A DNA stretch of 64,000 nucleotides from CBDHDJ01 sp965261645. GTDB taxonomy: Bacteria > Pseudomonadota > Alphaproteobacteria > SHVV01. The number at the start of each line of letters is the position of its first letter. The first letter of the stretch is position 1. Of the stretch, positions 1 to 9,545 are shown piece after piece. A program made the translations under genes and the position numbers. Below the pieces are notes generated by a model. That model saw only the letters and a program-made list of their open reading frames with translations. It ran no database searches and was not told the DNA's origin. The stretch lies in NCBI GenBank assembly GCA_965261645.1, contig CBDHDJ010000003.1:1493049-1557048 (forward strand), in the 5' to 3' direction.

Positions 1-155
1 AGGTTGGTGACGATGAACCCGACCCGCGGGTACGACTCACCCGGATGCCACTCGACCTTGGCGACGACGCGGCGGGGCTTGTCCCAGGTTCCGGCCTGAT
101 AACTGAAGCTGGCATGATACCGGCGCACGTCCTTGGGCGGGCTGCCGACGGGGCG
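1..155 (-). pseudogene. IS1380-A transposase, 3' part (interrupted)
   Basis: On the minus strand this codes for the middle of an IS1380-family transposase, matching the complete copy at 4390-5739 around its RPVGRPP segment and the following beta strands. The upstream (N-terminal) part of the same gene lies at 1605-2425. The two halves are separated by the IS110-family element at 156-1604. The rest of the C-terminus lies outside the window. It is therefore a dead transposase gene. Confidence 0.85.
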
Positions 156-486
156 TATGTGGACGCCCCCTGCAGTGCAAGCAGGAATTTGAACAACTCG
201 TGACATGCGGTCAGGTACTGTCGTATGTCCGGCCTCTCAAGTGCGGCATGCATGCGCCGCGGGCCCATATGGTGTTCGTGGATCGGATCCAAATCGCTTC
301 AGCGGTATGCTTGACAGCCCTGCGCGCCGTGCTGGTTTTTCCGACCCCGTCTCTCTGACCTTTTGCCCCTATGTTGTCTTTCGTCCCAACCGCACCAACC
401 GGGGTCATCCGCGCCTCACGCCCTCAAGAGCGTGTCCGCGAAGCCCGGTGTTCCAATTCCAAACAGACCCTTCCTCCTCCAGGCAG
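156..486 (-). ncRNA. candidate bridge RNA region of the IS1111-group element
   Basis: These 331 non-coding bases lie downstream of the transposase gene inside the element. IS110-family elements encode a bridge RNA in a long non-coding end, and in the IS1111 group this is the end 3' of the gene, as here. The region contains atcgcttcag (293-302), identical to the host target sequence at the right junction (1603-1612). It also contains ccccgtc (345-351), the reverse complement of gacgggg in the left target half (148-154). This is the pattern expected of target-binding guide loops. RNA boundaries and folding were not computed, so the call is inference. Confidence 0.4.
159..170 (+). repeat. IS1111-group subterminal inverted repeat, left
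   Basis: The 12 bases gtggacgccccc here are the exact reverse complement of 1588-1599. They sit 3 bp inside the left boundary of the insertion. Confidence 0.8.
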
Positions 487-1518
487 TTATTCCGCAACAT
501 TGGCGCCCGGCGCCCGGTAGATGTCCTTCCTGACCGACAGCGCCCAGATGATGCGCGCCATCTTGTTCGCCAGTGCGACGGCGACCAGCTTCGGCGGCTT
601 TTCCGCGATCATCCTCCGCAGCCAGGGATCATCCAGCTCCTCGCGCTTGCGCATATGCCGGAGCACCGACGTTGCGCCCAGGACGAGCAACTGGCGGAGA
701 TCGCGCTGGCCCATCTTGGTGATCCGGCCGAGCCGCTGCTTGCCGGCCGTCGAGTGCTGCCGCGGTGTCAGCCCGACCCAGGCCGCAAAGTCGCGCCCGC
801 AGCCGAAGCTCTCCATCGGCGGCGCAAAGGCATGCAGCGCCATCGCACAGATCGGGCCGATGCCGGGGATCGTCATCAGCCGCTTCATCTCCGCGCGCGC
901 CCGGGTCCGGGAACGGATCCCCTTCTCAAGGCCGGCGATCTTCTGACTGAGTGCAGCGATCTGCTCGAACAGCAGTTTGGCCATCGACACGACCTGTTCG
1001 GGAAGCGACCCTTCCACTTCTGCCAACTCAAGCCGCATCACCGCGAGGCCCGCCACACCCTGGGCCGCGATCACGCCGAACTCTGCCAGCTGGCCCCGCA
1101 GTGAATTGATCGTCTGCGTGCGTTGGCGGACAAGCAGCGCGCGGGTGCGAAACAGCATTGCATCCGCCTGCGCTTCTTCCGACTTCACTGCCACGAACCG
1201 CATGGTCGGGCGCTGTGCCGCCTCGACGATCGCGGCCGCGTCGTTACTGTCATTCTTCTGCCGTTTCAGGAATGGCTTGACATAGATCGGCGGGATCAGC
1301 TTGCACGCATGGCCAAGAGCGATGATCTGTCGACCCCAGTAATGCGCGCCGCCGCAGGCCTCCATCACAACCAGGCACGGCGGCGCTTCGGAGAGGAATA
1401 CGAGGAACTTTTCTCGCGAAAGCTTTTTGCCGAACACCGGCTTGCCTTCCGCCGTTGCCCCATGGAGTTGGAAACTCCTCTTTGATATATCGATGCCAAT
1501 GATGGTAATCCGGTCCAC
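487..1518 (-). CDS. IS110-family (IS1111 group) transposase
   Basis: A full-length 343-residue DEDD-type transposase that acts on DNA with a bridge RNA. The N-terminal RuvC-like domain starts IIGIDISKRSFQLHG, with the first catalytic Asp at about residue 9. The later acidic positions are VVMEACGG and NDSNDAAAIVEA. A coiled segment follows, then a helix-hairpin-helix (MTIPGIGPICAMAL). The C-terminal Tnp domain has PRQHSTAGKQRLGRITK, carrying the family's conserved serine. No frameshift is seen, so the protein could be active. It is the only gene of the element at 156-1604. Confidence 0.93.
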   Translation of the reverse strand: MDRITIIGIDISKRSFQLHGATAEGKPVFGKKLSREKFLVFLSEAPPCLVVMEACGGAHYWGRQIIALGHACKLIPPIYVKPFLKRQKNDSNDAAAIVEAAQRPTMRFVAVKSEEAQADAMLFRTRALLVRQRTQTINSLRGQLAEFGVIAAQGVAGLAVMRLELAEVEGSLPEQVVSMAKLLFEQIAALSQKIAGLEKGIRSRTRARAEMKRLMTIPGIGPICAMALHAFAPPMESFGCGRDFAAWVGLTPRQHSTAGKQRLGRITKMGQRDLRQLLVLGATSVLRHMRKREELDDPWLRRMIAEKPPKLVAVALANKMARIIWALSVRKDIYRAPGANVAE

Positions 1519-1587
1519 GGACGCCTCCTTCGTTGATCGAACGCACCCCGCGTGCGTTCCTTCCTGGCGCTTATGACGCCGTCAGAT

Positions 1588-1599
1588 GGGGGCGTCCAC
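1588..1599 (-). repeat. IS1111-group subterminal inverted repeat, right
   Basis: The 12 bases gggggcgtccac are the exact reverse complement of 159-170. They sit 5 bp inside the right boundary of the insertion. Confidence 0.8.
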
Positions 1600-1604
1600 C
1601 CCAT

Positions 1605-2521
1605 CGCTTCAGGAGATGAGCGATGCTCTCTTGCAGCACTTTGTTGGCGGGCAGCCGGATGGCGTAGAGCATGGCCTCGGCTTCGAGGTAGTCGTAGATC
1701 TCCGGTGAGGCGAAGGCCGCATCGCCGCTGGAAGTAGAGGCGGATGGCTCGTTCCTTGTAACGTTCGACCACCGGTACCAGGACATCACGCCATCGGTGG
1801 GCGCAGTGCACGTTGCCGGGGCGCAGCGGCAACGCTCCAGGTTGCCGAACTGGTTGAACACGAACAGCGGGTGATAGCAGGTGCAGCCAAAGTGGCCGTT
1901 ATAGGCCGTGCCCTCCTGCTCACCGAATGTCGGACTGTCGGAGCTGTCCATGTCGAGCACGACGCGCCTCGGCGGATCGTAGTCGTGAACCCGGTCGATC
2001 CACATCCCCGACAGGTCCGCAAGGGCCGCGAGGTTCCCGTTGTTCGCCAGCAGCCCGGTCTCGAACCGCCCCATCTGGCTGGTCGATGCCCCGCCGCGCC
2101 CGACCGCTTTGCCGCCGACGATCCAGCGCATCGCGGGATCACGCCCGAGCCGGTTGGCGTCGTTGACATCCTCGTAGCCGGCGAGACGCCCATAGACGGA
2201 CTGGCGAAGGAGACTGACGATGCCGTGCCAGCCGTTCCTGCCCGTGCGGCTATCCGCGAGCTCGCCGCCCGCCAGTGCGGTCAGCCCGAGCGCGTCGTCC
2301 AGTTCGCGATAAGCGAGCAACCCCGCGTCGGAAGTCACCCGCGATCCGTGGAACTCCAGTTTCAGACGGCGGTCGAAAAGGGGCCGGAGTGGCCCATGAT
2401 CCGATTCACCCTCCGGGTACCGCATCCGAGCCGCCCTCCGACACCCTCAAGCCAGTGATTCTTATAGCAGAATCGTGCCAATCAGGCATCAGGCGAAGCG
2501 GTCACTTGGGAAATGCGGGAT
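1605..2521 (-). pseudogene. IS1380-A transposase, 5' part, with right terminus
   Basis: Codes for the N-terminal part of an IS1380-family transposase from a start at 2425. The protein runs through FDRRLKLEFHGSRVTSDAGL and LDMDSSDSPTFGEQEG to LLKR, where the IS1111-group insertion cuts it. The remainder is at 1-155. One stretch is also out of frame: after FNQFGNLERCRCAPAT the reading changes relative to the complete copy at 4390-5739, and the usual frame returns at SGDAAFASPEIYDYLEAEA. The right end is the conserved tgggaaatgcgggat at 2507-2521, also found at 5821-5835 and 42162-42176. Confidence 0.85.
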
Positions 2522-2612
2522 TAGATAAACCCATTTATCTCATCTGCCGTAGAAGTCTTGGAATTTTGCATCCCCACCGGATACCTTTTTCGGCCTGCAC
2601 AAGGTCATCAAT

Positions 2613-2740
2613 ATGCTCCTCTCCGTCTTCCGCGAAATCGTCCTTGGCCGCGCAGCGCTTCACACAGAAATCCTTGCCCTGCGACAGCAGGTAGCTGTCC
2701 TGAAACGGAAAAAGCCCCGGTCATCGGTAGGGTCGGGGGC
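2613..2740 (+). pseudogene. N-terminal scrap of an integrase-core transposase
   Basis: From ATG 2613 the frame reads MLLSVFREIVLGRAALHTEI followed by LALRQQVAVLKRKKPR. This is the typical opening of integrase-core (rve) transposases with an N-terminal LALR-QQ-VLKR helix. The homology stops where the 3' end of the group II intron begins. No remainder of this gene is seen beyond the intron, so it is a remnant. The family assignment rests on about 36 residues. Confidence 0.5.
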
Positions 2741-2834
2741 TGACGCGGTGACTGTAGGGTACGGTGGCTGTTCCGTTGCTTTCGCTCCGGGCCTCAGTCC
2801 GTCTCCCTTGGTCCCGTTTCCAGACCCCCGCTCA

Positions 2835-2871
<37 letters not shown>

Positions 2872-2879
2872 GGACGAGA

Positions 2880-4212
2880 TCATGCCTTCGCGCTCGGAAA
2901 GGCCACGGTTTGCCGCGTGAGACGCAGGAGGCTGTAATCTGCGCACAGCCTCTCTTCGGAGTATCGCACGAATCTCCCCGCCCGCGTCTTGTGCTTTCGA
3001 CCGAGCCACTGGCGTAGCCGCTTTCCCGTGTGGCGGTTGACCGCGTTGTAGGCCGGGCTGACTTGGCCGAGGCTGAAGTAGTTTGCCCACCCGCTCATGG
3101 TGCGGTTCAGGCCTTCCACCATTTCCTCCACCGACTTCCAGCCGTGCTGTGGCGCCATCATTTCGCTGATCTTGCGGCATATGCTCTGGACGCTCGCCTT
3201 GCCGGGGCGGGTGCCGATGTAGGCCCCCTTCCCGTGGGGTCGATAGTTGCGCCCAATGCGGTAGCCCAGAAACACAATTGGCTCCTCTGGGCACCGCAGG
3301 CATCGGGTTTTCTGCTCGTTGACCGTCAGCTTCAGACCGCCCATGAGCCGCTCAACCGCCGTCAGCATTTCCGCTGCCGGGGCTTTGCCAAGCACACAGA
3401 GGTCATCGGCGAAGTTCACGATCTCCGCGCAGAAGTGCTGGGCATAACCCAGCGCTTTCCAGCCCAGTACGAAGCGCCGCATGTAAACGTTACTCAACAG
3501 GGGCGAGATCGGGGAGCCCTGAGGGGTCCCTTTCCGCTCCTTGCGTGCCCGGTTCGTGCGGCGTTTGCCGCCCTTGCCGTCGTCCTCTTCGACGGGCATT
3601 TCCAATCACGCTTTGATCAGTCCGAGCATCCGCCCGTCGCTAATGCGTCGGGCGAGGCTCTTCATTAACTCGGCGTGGGGGATTTCGCCGAAGTAGTTGG
3701 ACAAATCGCAATCAACAACTTCGTTGTGTCCCCTATACAGGAGGCGATGCACGCGTCTTATCGCGTCGTGGGCACTCCGCTCCGGCCTGTAGGCGTACTG
3801 TTCGGGCTGTAGATCGGCCTCGAAGATCGGCGTCAGCACGAGCATGGCTGACGTCTGGGCCACCCGATCCCTGATGCAGGGAATGCCCAACGGCCGGAAA
3901 TTTGCCGGGCTGTTTCTTCGGGATCAGAACCTGCCGCACCGGTTTTGGTTTGTAGGTCCCGTCCTTCAGATCCCGCGCCAATTCCCCGAGCCAGCGGTCT
4001 ACGCCATACGACTCGACGCTCTTGACGGTCTCTCCGTCCACCCCGGCAGACCCGCCGTTACGGCGAACCTGTGCCCAGGCTTCCATCAAGAAGTCCGCCC
4101 GCCACACCTTGTCGATTAGCGCGTGAAAACGCAGGCCGGGTTCTTCCTTAGCTTTCGCATGTAACACGGTCTGGAGTTTCCGAACTTTATCCCGACATTC
4201 CCCATATACCAT
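2880..4212 (-). pseudogene. group II intron reverse transcriptase/maturase (LtrA-like), frameshifted
   Basis: The start is set at MVYGECRDKVRKLQT, a typical group II RT opening. The order is RT fingers/palm (SAGVDGETV; YRPERSAHDAIR; DCDLSNYFGEIPHAEL), KGTPQGSPISPLLSNVYM, and the active-site FADD (NFADDLCVLG, a variant of YADD), then maturase domain X (WANYFSLGQ). No HNH endonuclease follows. There are two lesions. Near 3899-3903 AAATTTCCGG has one T too many and shifts frame between KKQPGKF and RPLGIPC. At 3603-3605 a TGA stands where the family has Trp (LIKA-stop-LEMPVEE). The gene is non-functional unless these are sequence errors. Confidence 0.85.
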
Positions 4213-4384
4213 CCAAATTCGTGGAAATCGCACCACTTTCCCACCGCCAAGGGAACTGTATCCCCTATGCAGCCATCCGATGGCATGATTTTGGTAATCG
4301 GCCCGCGCTTGGAAGGCCACTCGGTCATTTTTCTCGCCATCCAGACACACCTCTCCTGTCGCTTTCTCCTCGCCGTCGATTCCC

Positions 4385-5835
4385 TCGGCCTAAGCCGGAG
4401 CGGGTCTTCGTCGCAGATCATCAATCAAGCTCAGGATTTTCCGGAACAGGTCCCTCGGCACCGCCACCTCAGCCAATTGGAACGTAACGTAGCGGCCATG
4501 TCGGACAACCTTGGCCCCGATCTTCACCAGCTTGTCGCGCAACGTCGTCATCGACCAGTGCTCCACCTCCTTCGGCAAAGCCAGTGTCCTCATGAAGTTG
4601 CCCAGATTGTAGGCCAGGGCGTGAAGCTGGAACCGAACGGCATTGTTGCGGAACTTGCGACATGACAGACGGGTCCAGTTGATGGCGTTCTTGCCTTCCT
4701 TGATGTGCTGCTCCGCCGTGCCACGGTGATTATAGAACGCCACCACCCGCTTGGTAGGGCGCGACAGATTAGTGACGATGAAACCGACGTGAGGAACCAG
4801 CTCGCCGGGGTGCCACTCCACTTTGGCCACGACACGGCGCTTCTTGTTCCACGATCCGGCCTGATAGCTGAAGCTGGCGTGGAAACGGCGAACATGGTCG
4901 GGCGGGCGACCGACAGGTCGCGTAAGCAGATGGGCAATGTTCCGCTGGAGAATCGCGTTCGCTTTGAGGCGGATGACGTAGAGTAATCCCTCGGCTTCGA
5001 GATATTCGTATATCTCCGGTGAGGCGAAGGCGGCATCGCCACGAAAATACAGCCGCACCTTCCTTTCCTTATAGCGCATCACCACCGGCTCCAGAACATT
5101 CCGCCATCCGTCGGCACTGTGAACATTACCGGGGCGCAGGGAACATCTCTCCAAGTCGCCGAACTGGTTGAACAGGAATAGCGGATGGTAGCAGGTACAG
5201 CCGAAGTGACCATTGTACGCTGTTCCCTCTTGTTCGCCATGGGTCGGGCTGACGCTGCTGTCCATGTCGAGAATGATCATCTTCGGCGGATGGCGGTCAT
5301 GAACCTTGTCGATCCACACCCCGTTCATGTCGACCAAGGCTTCAACGTTCTCGTCGGTGGCCAATAGCTCCGTCTCGAAGCGTCCCATCTGGCTGGTGGA
5401 AGCGGCCTGTCTTTCGATGGCCTTGCCGCCAACAATCCAGCGCATGGCGGGATCGCGTCCCAGACGGTCGGCGTCGTTCACATCGTCATAGCCGCCAAGG
5501 CGCCCGAAAACGGACTGGCGAAACTGACCCGTCGTGCCGTGCCATCCGTTCTTGCCGGTACGGCTATCCTGGAAAACACCCTCGGCCATCTCAGTCAGGC
5601 CGAGGGCATCGTCAAGCTCCCGGTAGGCGAGCAACCCGGCATCAGAGGTGATCTTGGAACCGTGGAATTCAAGCTTCAATCGACGGTCAAAAACGACCCG
5701 AAGGCACCCCGGTTTCGATTCACCCATCGGGTGTGCCATATCCGCCGCTCCATGTATGCTACAACTTCATGATTCTTATAGCAGAATCGCCTTCTCGTCG
5801 CACTGAATATCGACGATACTTGGGAAATGCGGGAT
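4385..5835 (-). mobile_element. IS1380-B insertion sequence
   Basis: A complete-looking IS1380 element with one intact transposase gene. The right end is the conserved tgggaaatgcgggat (5821-5835), shared with copies A and C. A matching inverted copy was not found near the left side, so the left limit is only placed just beyond the stop codon at 4390. The element abuts the 5'-truncated group II intron. Confidence 0.7.
4390..5739 (-). CDS. IS1380-family transposase
   Basis: A 449-residue DDE transposase and the only complete one of the three close copies in the window. The N-terminus reads MAHPMGESKPGCLRVVFDRR and continues LKLEFHGSKITSDAGLLAYR. The catalytic core includes MIILDMDSSVSPTHGEQEGT (first Asp of the DDE set), YFRGDAAFASPEIYEYLE (second Asp) and YNHRGTAEQHIKEGKNAINW (Glu). 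The length is normal for the family. It cuts and pastes its own element and has no role in the neighbouring genes. Confidence 0.93.
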   Translation of the reverse strand: MAHPMGESKPGCLRVVFDRRLKLEFHGSKITSDAGLLAYRELDDALGLTEMAEGVFQDSRTGKNGWHGTTGQFRQSVFGRLGGYDDVNDADRLGRDPAMRWIVGGKAIERQAASTSQMGRFETELLATDENVEALVDMNGVWIDKVHDRHPPKMIILDMDSSVSPTHGEQEGTAYNGHFGCTCYHPLFLFNQFGDLERCSLRPGNVHSADGWRNVLEPVVMRYKERKVRLYFRGDAAFASPEIYEYLEAEGLLYVIRLKANAILQRNIAHLLTRPVGRPPDHVRRFHASFSYQAGSWNKKRRVVAKVEWHPGELVPHVGFIVTNLSRPTKRVVAFYNHRGTAEQHIKEGKNAINWTRLSCRKFRNNAVRFQLHALAYNLGNFMRTLALPKEVEHWSMTTLRDKLVKIGAKVVRHGRYVTFQLAEVAVPRDLFRKILSLIDDLRRRPAPA

Positions 5836-6102
5836 AAAGTTTGCATGAGTTTGCGGTCGCCGTTATTGCGGCGAGCTGCCCAGATGGAAGCGGTGGAGAG
5901 TCTGATGCCGGAACGGACGCTCGCCATGGGGAGGGACCGCCACGAGGCGGAGGGCGCGGAAGGTCTTTGGGTAGCCTGATATCCCTCTGGCCGGGCAGCG
6001 GCCGCGACGATCCGCCTTGCAGGGTGTGGACCGTTGGCGGTCGTTTTGGCACAATGTGCCAGCCCAATCTTTCCCCCTCAGCACATGCAAGGAGCCCAGT
6101 CG
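5836..6102. other. intergenic, IS1380-B to zeta subunit
   Basis: No gene recognised. The last 20 bases hold the ribosome-binding site of the zeta subunit gene (aaggag at 6088-6093). Confidence 0.5.
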
Positions 6103-6423
6103 ATGGCCATCTTCGAGGACCGCAAAACAGCCGCCGAAGCCAAGTTCAAGAATGATCAGGAGTTCCAGTTCAAGGTCATTGCGCGGCGCAACAGGCTCCT
6201 CGGCCTGTGGGCGGCGGAGCAAATGGGCATGTCAGGCGCGGATGCCGAGGCCTACGCCAAGCAGGTCGTGATCGCCGATTTCGAAGAGCCGGGCGATGCC
6301 GATGTGTTGCGGAAGGTGCTGGGCGATCTGACCGGCAGAGGGATCGAGACGGACGAGCACAAGGTGCGTCACGAGATGACCCGTCTGCTTGAGGAGGCCA
6401 AGACGCAGGCTTCGACCGAATAG
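6103..6423 (+). CDS. DUF1476 protein, F1Fo-ATPase zeta (inhibitor) subunit
   Basis: A 106-residue, highly charged helical protein of the alphaproteobacterial DUF1476 family. The characterised Paracoccus member is the zeta subunit that inhibits ATP hydrolysis by the F1 motor. Diagnostic stretches are EDRKTAAEAKFKNDQEFQFK, ARRNRLLGLWAAEQMGMSG, DAEAYAKQVVIADFEEPGD and ADVLRKVLGDL. The start was chosen at ATG 6103 because aaggag lies 9 bp upstream and family members start with MT/A-F-DxR. An in-frame upstream start would add a tail unlike the family. It is one of the few chromosomal housekeeping genes here and the best lineage marker. It stands alone between two IS elements. Confidence 0.92.
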   Translation: MAIFEDRKTAAEAKFKNDQEFQFKVIARRNRLLGLWAAEQMGMSGADAEAYAKQVVIADFEEPGDADVLRKVLGDLTGRGIETDEHKVRHEMTRLLEEAKTQASTE

Positions 6424-6806
6424 AATGCGATCGTTTGGATAAATCAACAGGCAGGCTCCGCGAGATCACGGTGCACCGGCAACCCAAAGTGCGTTTGACA
6501 AAGCGAGAGACCGAAATATGCTCGCACGAGTTCTCTGGGCGGCGTTCTAACGGTTTCGAGGCATCGGTCCAAAAACATGGGTAATGGCGCTCTCTGCCTC
6601 CTACGGTCAAGGCTTGTGAACGTCGAACGAACACTTCACAATCCGGGTCGTACGCCCCGCTCCCACCGCGCAATTGGTGATGGGGTGACGTTGATTGTTC
6701 CGGATGCGGGCGCTCCGGCCGCACGATCAATCCACTGCCAACGGCATCAACGTCTGGACATTCCCCGTAGACGACGAATACCAGGATCGTCGGCGGTGAC
6801 GTATAG
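6424..6806. other. intergenic, nothing recognised
   Basis: Between the zeta gene and the IS5/IS1182-type element. Neither strand gave a reading frame with recognisable protein sequence. Confidence 0.4.
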
Positions 6807-6823
6807 CAGCCCGTTGATTAAGT
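6807..6823 (+). repeat. terminal inverted repeat, left
   Basis: 17 bases, an exact inverted match to 8204-8220, preceded by the direct repeat atag. Confidence 0.85.
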
Positions 6824-6871
6824 CGGCGCCGTCTGATTCTCTGGTTCCCTGATTTGCAGGGGGATTTGCCG

Positions 6872-8325
6872 ATGGCGATGGGACGGCAGAAGGATGGTCA
6901 GGGGGACCTGATGGTGAGCTGGTCGGAGATGCCGCGCTCTCCGGGTCATGTGTTTATGACCGCTTGCAGTTGGTGCTGATCGAGGGCGGCTTCGACGCCT
7001 TTGCCGAGGCGAGCTGCCGGCCTTATTACGCGGCCCGGATGGGCGCGCCCTCGGTGCCGCCCGGGCACTATTTCCGGATGCCCCTGGTGGGCTACTTCGA
7101 GGGCATCGACAGCGAGCGCGGTCTGGAGTGGCGCTGCTCGGACTCGCTTTCGCTGCGGGCGTTCCTGCAACCGGGGAGCCGTGATCGGGTAGCGGACCAT
7201 TCCTGGCTGTCACGGAGCCGCCCGCGCCTGCCCCATGAAGTCCACGCGGCGGTCTTCGACTGGGTTCTGGTGCTGATCGCCGAGGCGGGGCTGATCAAGG
7301 GCGAGCGCATCGGCCTCGATGCCTCGACCATGGAGGCCAACGCGGCGCTGCGGAACATCGTGCGGCGCGACAACGGCGAAGGCTACCGGGAGATGCTGGA
7401 GCGCCTGGCCGAGGACCTGGCGCGTCTGGAGCGGAAGCGCAAGGGCAAGAAGCTTTCCAACACGGATTGGGTTTCGAAGAGCGACCCCGAGGCCAAGATC
7501 GCCAAGATGAAGGACGGCACGACGCATCTGGCCTACAAGCCCGAGCAGGCGGTGGATCTGGACACCGGCGCGGTGGTGGCGGCCGAGCTGCACCCGGCCG
7601 ATGAGGGCGACACCACGACGCTTTCCAAGACCCTGGCGAAGGCCGAGGCAAACCTCGAGGCGGTGGATGCGGCACCGACGTCGGAGAACCCGGCCGAATG
7701 CGTCGCCGACAAAGGTTATCACTCACGGGCGGTCTTGAGGGCTCTGAACGACAGTCCCTGGAAGACCCGGATCGCGGCGCCCAAGCAGACCGGCTTTTCG
7801 CGCTGGCACGGTGATGAGGCGGCGCGGCGCGCGGTCACCAACAACCGTGCGCGGCTCAAGTCCGGGGTCGCCCACGAGGCCTTCAAGCTGCGCGCCGAGA
7901 TCGTCGAGCGCTGCTTTGCCCACAACCTCGATCGTGGCGGCATGCGACGAACCTGGCTGCGCGGGCGAGAGAATGTGCACAAACGATACCTGCTCCACGT
8001 CGCCGGCCACAATCTATCGTTACTGATGCGCCAGCTCATCGGCGCCGGCACCCCGCGGGAGGCCGTGGCGGGCGGATATGGCGGTATTTTCGGTCTGCTC
8101 ACGCCCACCGGGGCCATGCTGGTGGCACGGGGGGGGCTCGCAAAGCGGCCAGACGGCTTTTGCCGCCGCATTCCTCATCTGGGAGTGAGAGCCGGAAAAA
8201 GCCACTTAATCAACGGGCTGATAGGCGAGCAGCGCGCGCCTATTGAACAATTAACAGTCACTGTTATCGCGAGATCCCGGGGCACCGGGCCTGAACCGGG
8301 CTTCCTGCATTACGCGCCAGGATGA
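6872..8325 (+). pseudogene. IS5/IS1182-type transposase, frameshifted
   Basis: From ATG 6872 the protein reads MAMGRQKDGQGDLMVSWSEM and PRSPGHVF. It then needs a one-base shift (tgtttatgac at 6951-6960 has one T too few) to continue as YDRLQLVLIEGGFDAFAEA. The DDE core includes GYFEGIDSERGLEWRCSDSL, GERIGLDASTMEANAALR, HLAYKPEQAVDLDTGAVVA and CVADKGYHSRAVL. The reading frame also runs past the right inverted repeat into flanking DNA. This suggests a second slip in the seven-G run near 8129-8136, because the normal stop should fall inside the element. Confidence 0.85.
8204..8220 (-). repeat. terminal inverted repeat, right
   Basis: 17 bases, an exact inverted match to 6807-6823, followed by the direct repeat atag (8221-8224). 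Confidence 0.85.
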
Positions 8326-8498
8326 CCGGCGGACATTCGATCCGTGATCTATAGGGGAGCACCCTGAGATGGCGGGTGCGGGGTGCGTTACGATGGTAGA
8401 AGCGGTGGCTGTGATGCGACAATCAAGATGAGAGCATGGTGTCAATCAAGTTGGCGGTGTAATCAGTAATCTCCAATCGACATATTGGTCCCGCCAGA
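8225..8498. other. intergenic, nothing recognised
   Basis: Separates the IS from the deacetylase gene. No coding sequence or structured element was recognised. Confidence 0.4.
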
Positions 8499-9545
8499 GT
8501 GAGTTCAGGAAAACGCAAACAACATCAGCGCAGACGCCAGCCGGTTAACGTCGTCTTTGCATTTTGGCGTTCGCCGACCGGGTGGGTGATCGGCGGTATC
8601 GCGGTCTCAATCGTATTGGCCGCGGGTGTCGGTTTCTACAACAGCCATATCCGTGACCGCGCAGATGTGCTTACGGCGCAGCCGCCCGCAGGGGCGCAGA
8701 TCACCGTCGTCGCACGAGGCGGCACACCGGAGGCTGAGAACTCGGTCGGCGCAGAGGAGGATGGAACGAATACCCCCCGGCCACCATCGTCATTCGATCC
8801 TGCCGCCCGGCTACCGGAGCCCGAGGCCTGGTTGAAAAACGCCGTAGCGGCGGCCATTCCCGACGGTCGCCCGATGATCGCTGTGGTGATAGACGATGTC
8901 GGGCTCGACCGGCACCGGTCGCGGCGGGCGATGGCGCTACCGGCGCCGGTCACCATCGCTTTGATGGCATATGCGGGTGATGTTCGAGACCAGGCCGAAA
9001 CGGCGCGGACGGCCGGCCACGAACTGATCGTCCATCTTCCAATGGAACCCTACGACAAGAGTGCGAACCCCGGACCGAACGCGCTGCTGAGCGATTTATC
9101 GGCAATGGAATTCACCCGCCGGCTGGATTGGAACCTGTCGCAATTCTCCGGCTATGTAGGTATCAACAATCATATGGGCAGTCGGCTCACCAGTGACCCG
9201 GTAGCGCTGGAACCGGTAATGGTGGCGTTGAAGCGCCGTGGCTTGATGTTTCTCGACAGCCGCACCAGTCGACATACCCAGGGTCTGGAGGTGGCCCACC
9301 GGTTCGGCGTTCCTGCGGTTGAAAGGGACGTTTTCCTCGACCACGACCCATCACCGGTCGCGGTACGCACGGCACTGATGCGCGTCGAAGAGTTGGCGCA
9401 ACGAAACGGCTTCGCTGTTGCTATCGGTCATCCCAAGGATGACACCCTCAACGCTCTTGAGCAGTGGCTGCCGAATGTCAAAGCGCGAGGATTCATACTG
9501 GTGCCGCTGACCGCTGTCGTGCGCCGCGTCAGAAGCGATGGCTAG
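8499..9545 (+). CDS. divergent polysaccharide deacetylase family protein (DUF610, YibQ-like)
   Basis: 348 residues from a GTG start. The N-terminus is cytoplasmic and basic (KRKQHQRRRQP), followed by one membrane anchor at about residues 27-48 (WVIGGIAVSIVLAAGVGF). A Pro/Ala-rich linker leads to a periplasmic catalytic-fold domain at about 120-345. Typical motifs are MIAVVIDDVGLDRHRSRRAM, LIVHLPMEPYD, GINNHMGSRLTSDP, LMFLDSRTSRHTQG and FAVAIGHPKDDTL. The family is related to NodB polysaccharide deacetylases but its substrate is not established. In alphaproteobacteria it is often next to a CtpA-type protease gene, which is absent here; an IS lies 0.3 kb upstream. Confidence 0.88.
   Translation: MSSGKRKQHQRRRQPVNVVFAFWRSPTGWVIGGIAVSIVLAAGVGFYNSHIRDRADVLTAQPPAGAQITVVARGGTPEAENSVGAEEDGTNTPRPPSSFDPAARLPEPEAWLKNAVAAAIPDGRPMIAVVIDDVGLDRHRSRRAMALPAPVTIALMAYAGDVRDQAETARTAGHELIVHLPMEPYDKSANPGPNALLSDLSAMEFTRRLDWNLSQFSGYVGINNHMGSRLTSDPVALEPVMVALKRRGLMFLDSRTSRHTQGLEVAHRFGVPAVERDVFLDHDPSPVAVRTALMRVEELAQRNGFAVAIGHPKDDTLNALEQWLPNVKARGFILVPLTAVVRRVRSDG

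Larger units (their letters stand above)
156..1604 (-). mobile_element. IS110-family element, IS1111 group, inserted in IS1380-A
   Basis: A 1449-bp insertion interrupts an IS1380 transposase gene. Its limits come from rejoining the host gene: the host reads ggggcg on the left and cgcttcag on the right, so the ends are good to within about 2 bp. Perfect 12-bp inverted repeats lie just inside the ends (159-170 and 1588-1599), 3 and 5 bp from the junctions. Subterminal repeats are a hallmark of the IS1111 group. The element has one transposase gene, 331 bp of non-coding sequence downstream of it and 86 bp upstream. Confidence 0.85.
6807..8220 (+). mobile_element. IS5/IS1182-type insertion sequence with 4-bp target duplication
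   Basis: A 1414-bp element with perfect 17-bp terminal inverted repeats: cagcccgttgattaagt at 6807-6823 and its reverse complement at 8204-8220. It is flanked by atag on both sides (6803-6806 and 8221-8224), a probable target-site duplication. The transposase gene inside is frameshifted, so the element is probably not autonomous. Confidence 0.88.

Noticed and set aside
4190..4206. IS1380-terminus-like string atcccgacattcccca
   Set aside because: It encodes the conserved YGECRDKV start of the group II RT and differs by an indel from the true terminus, so it is not an IS end.
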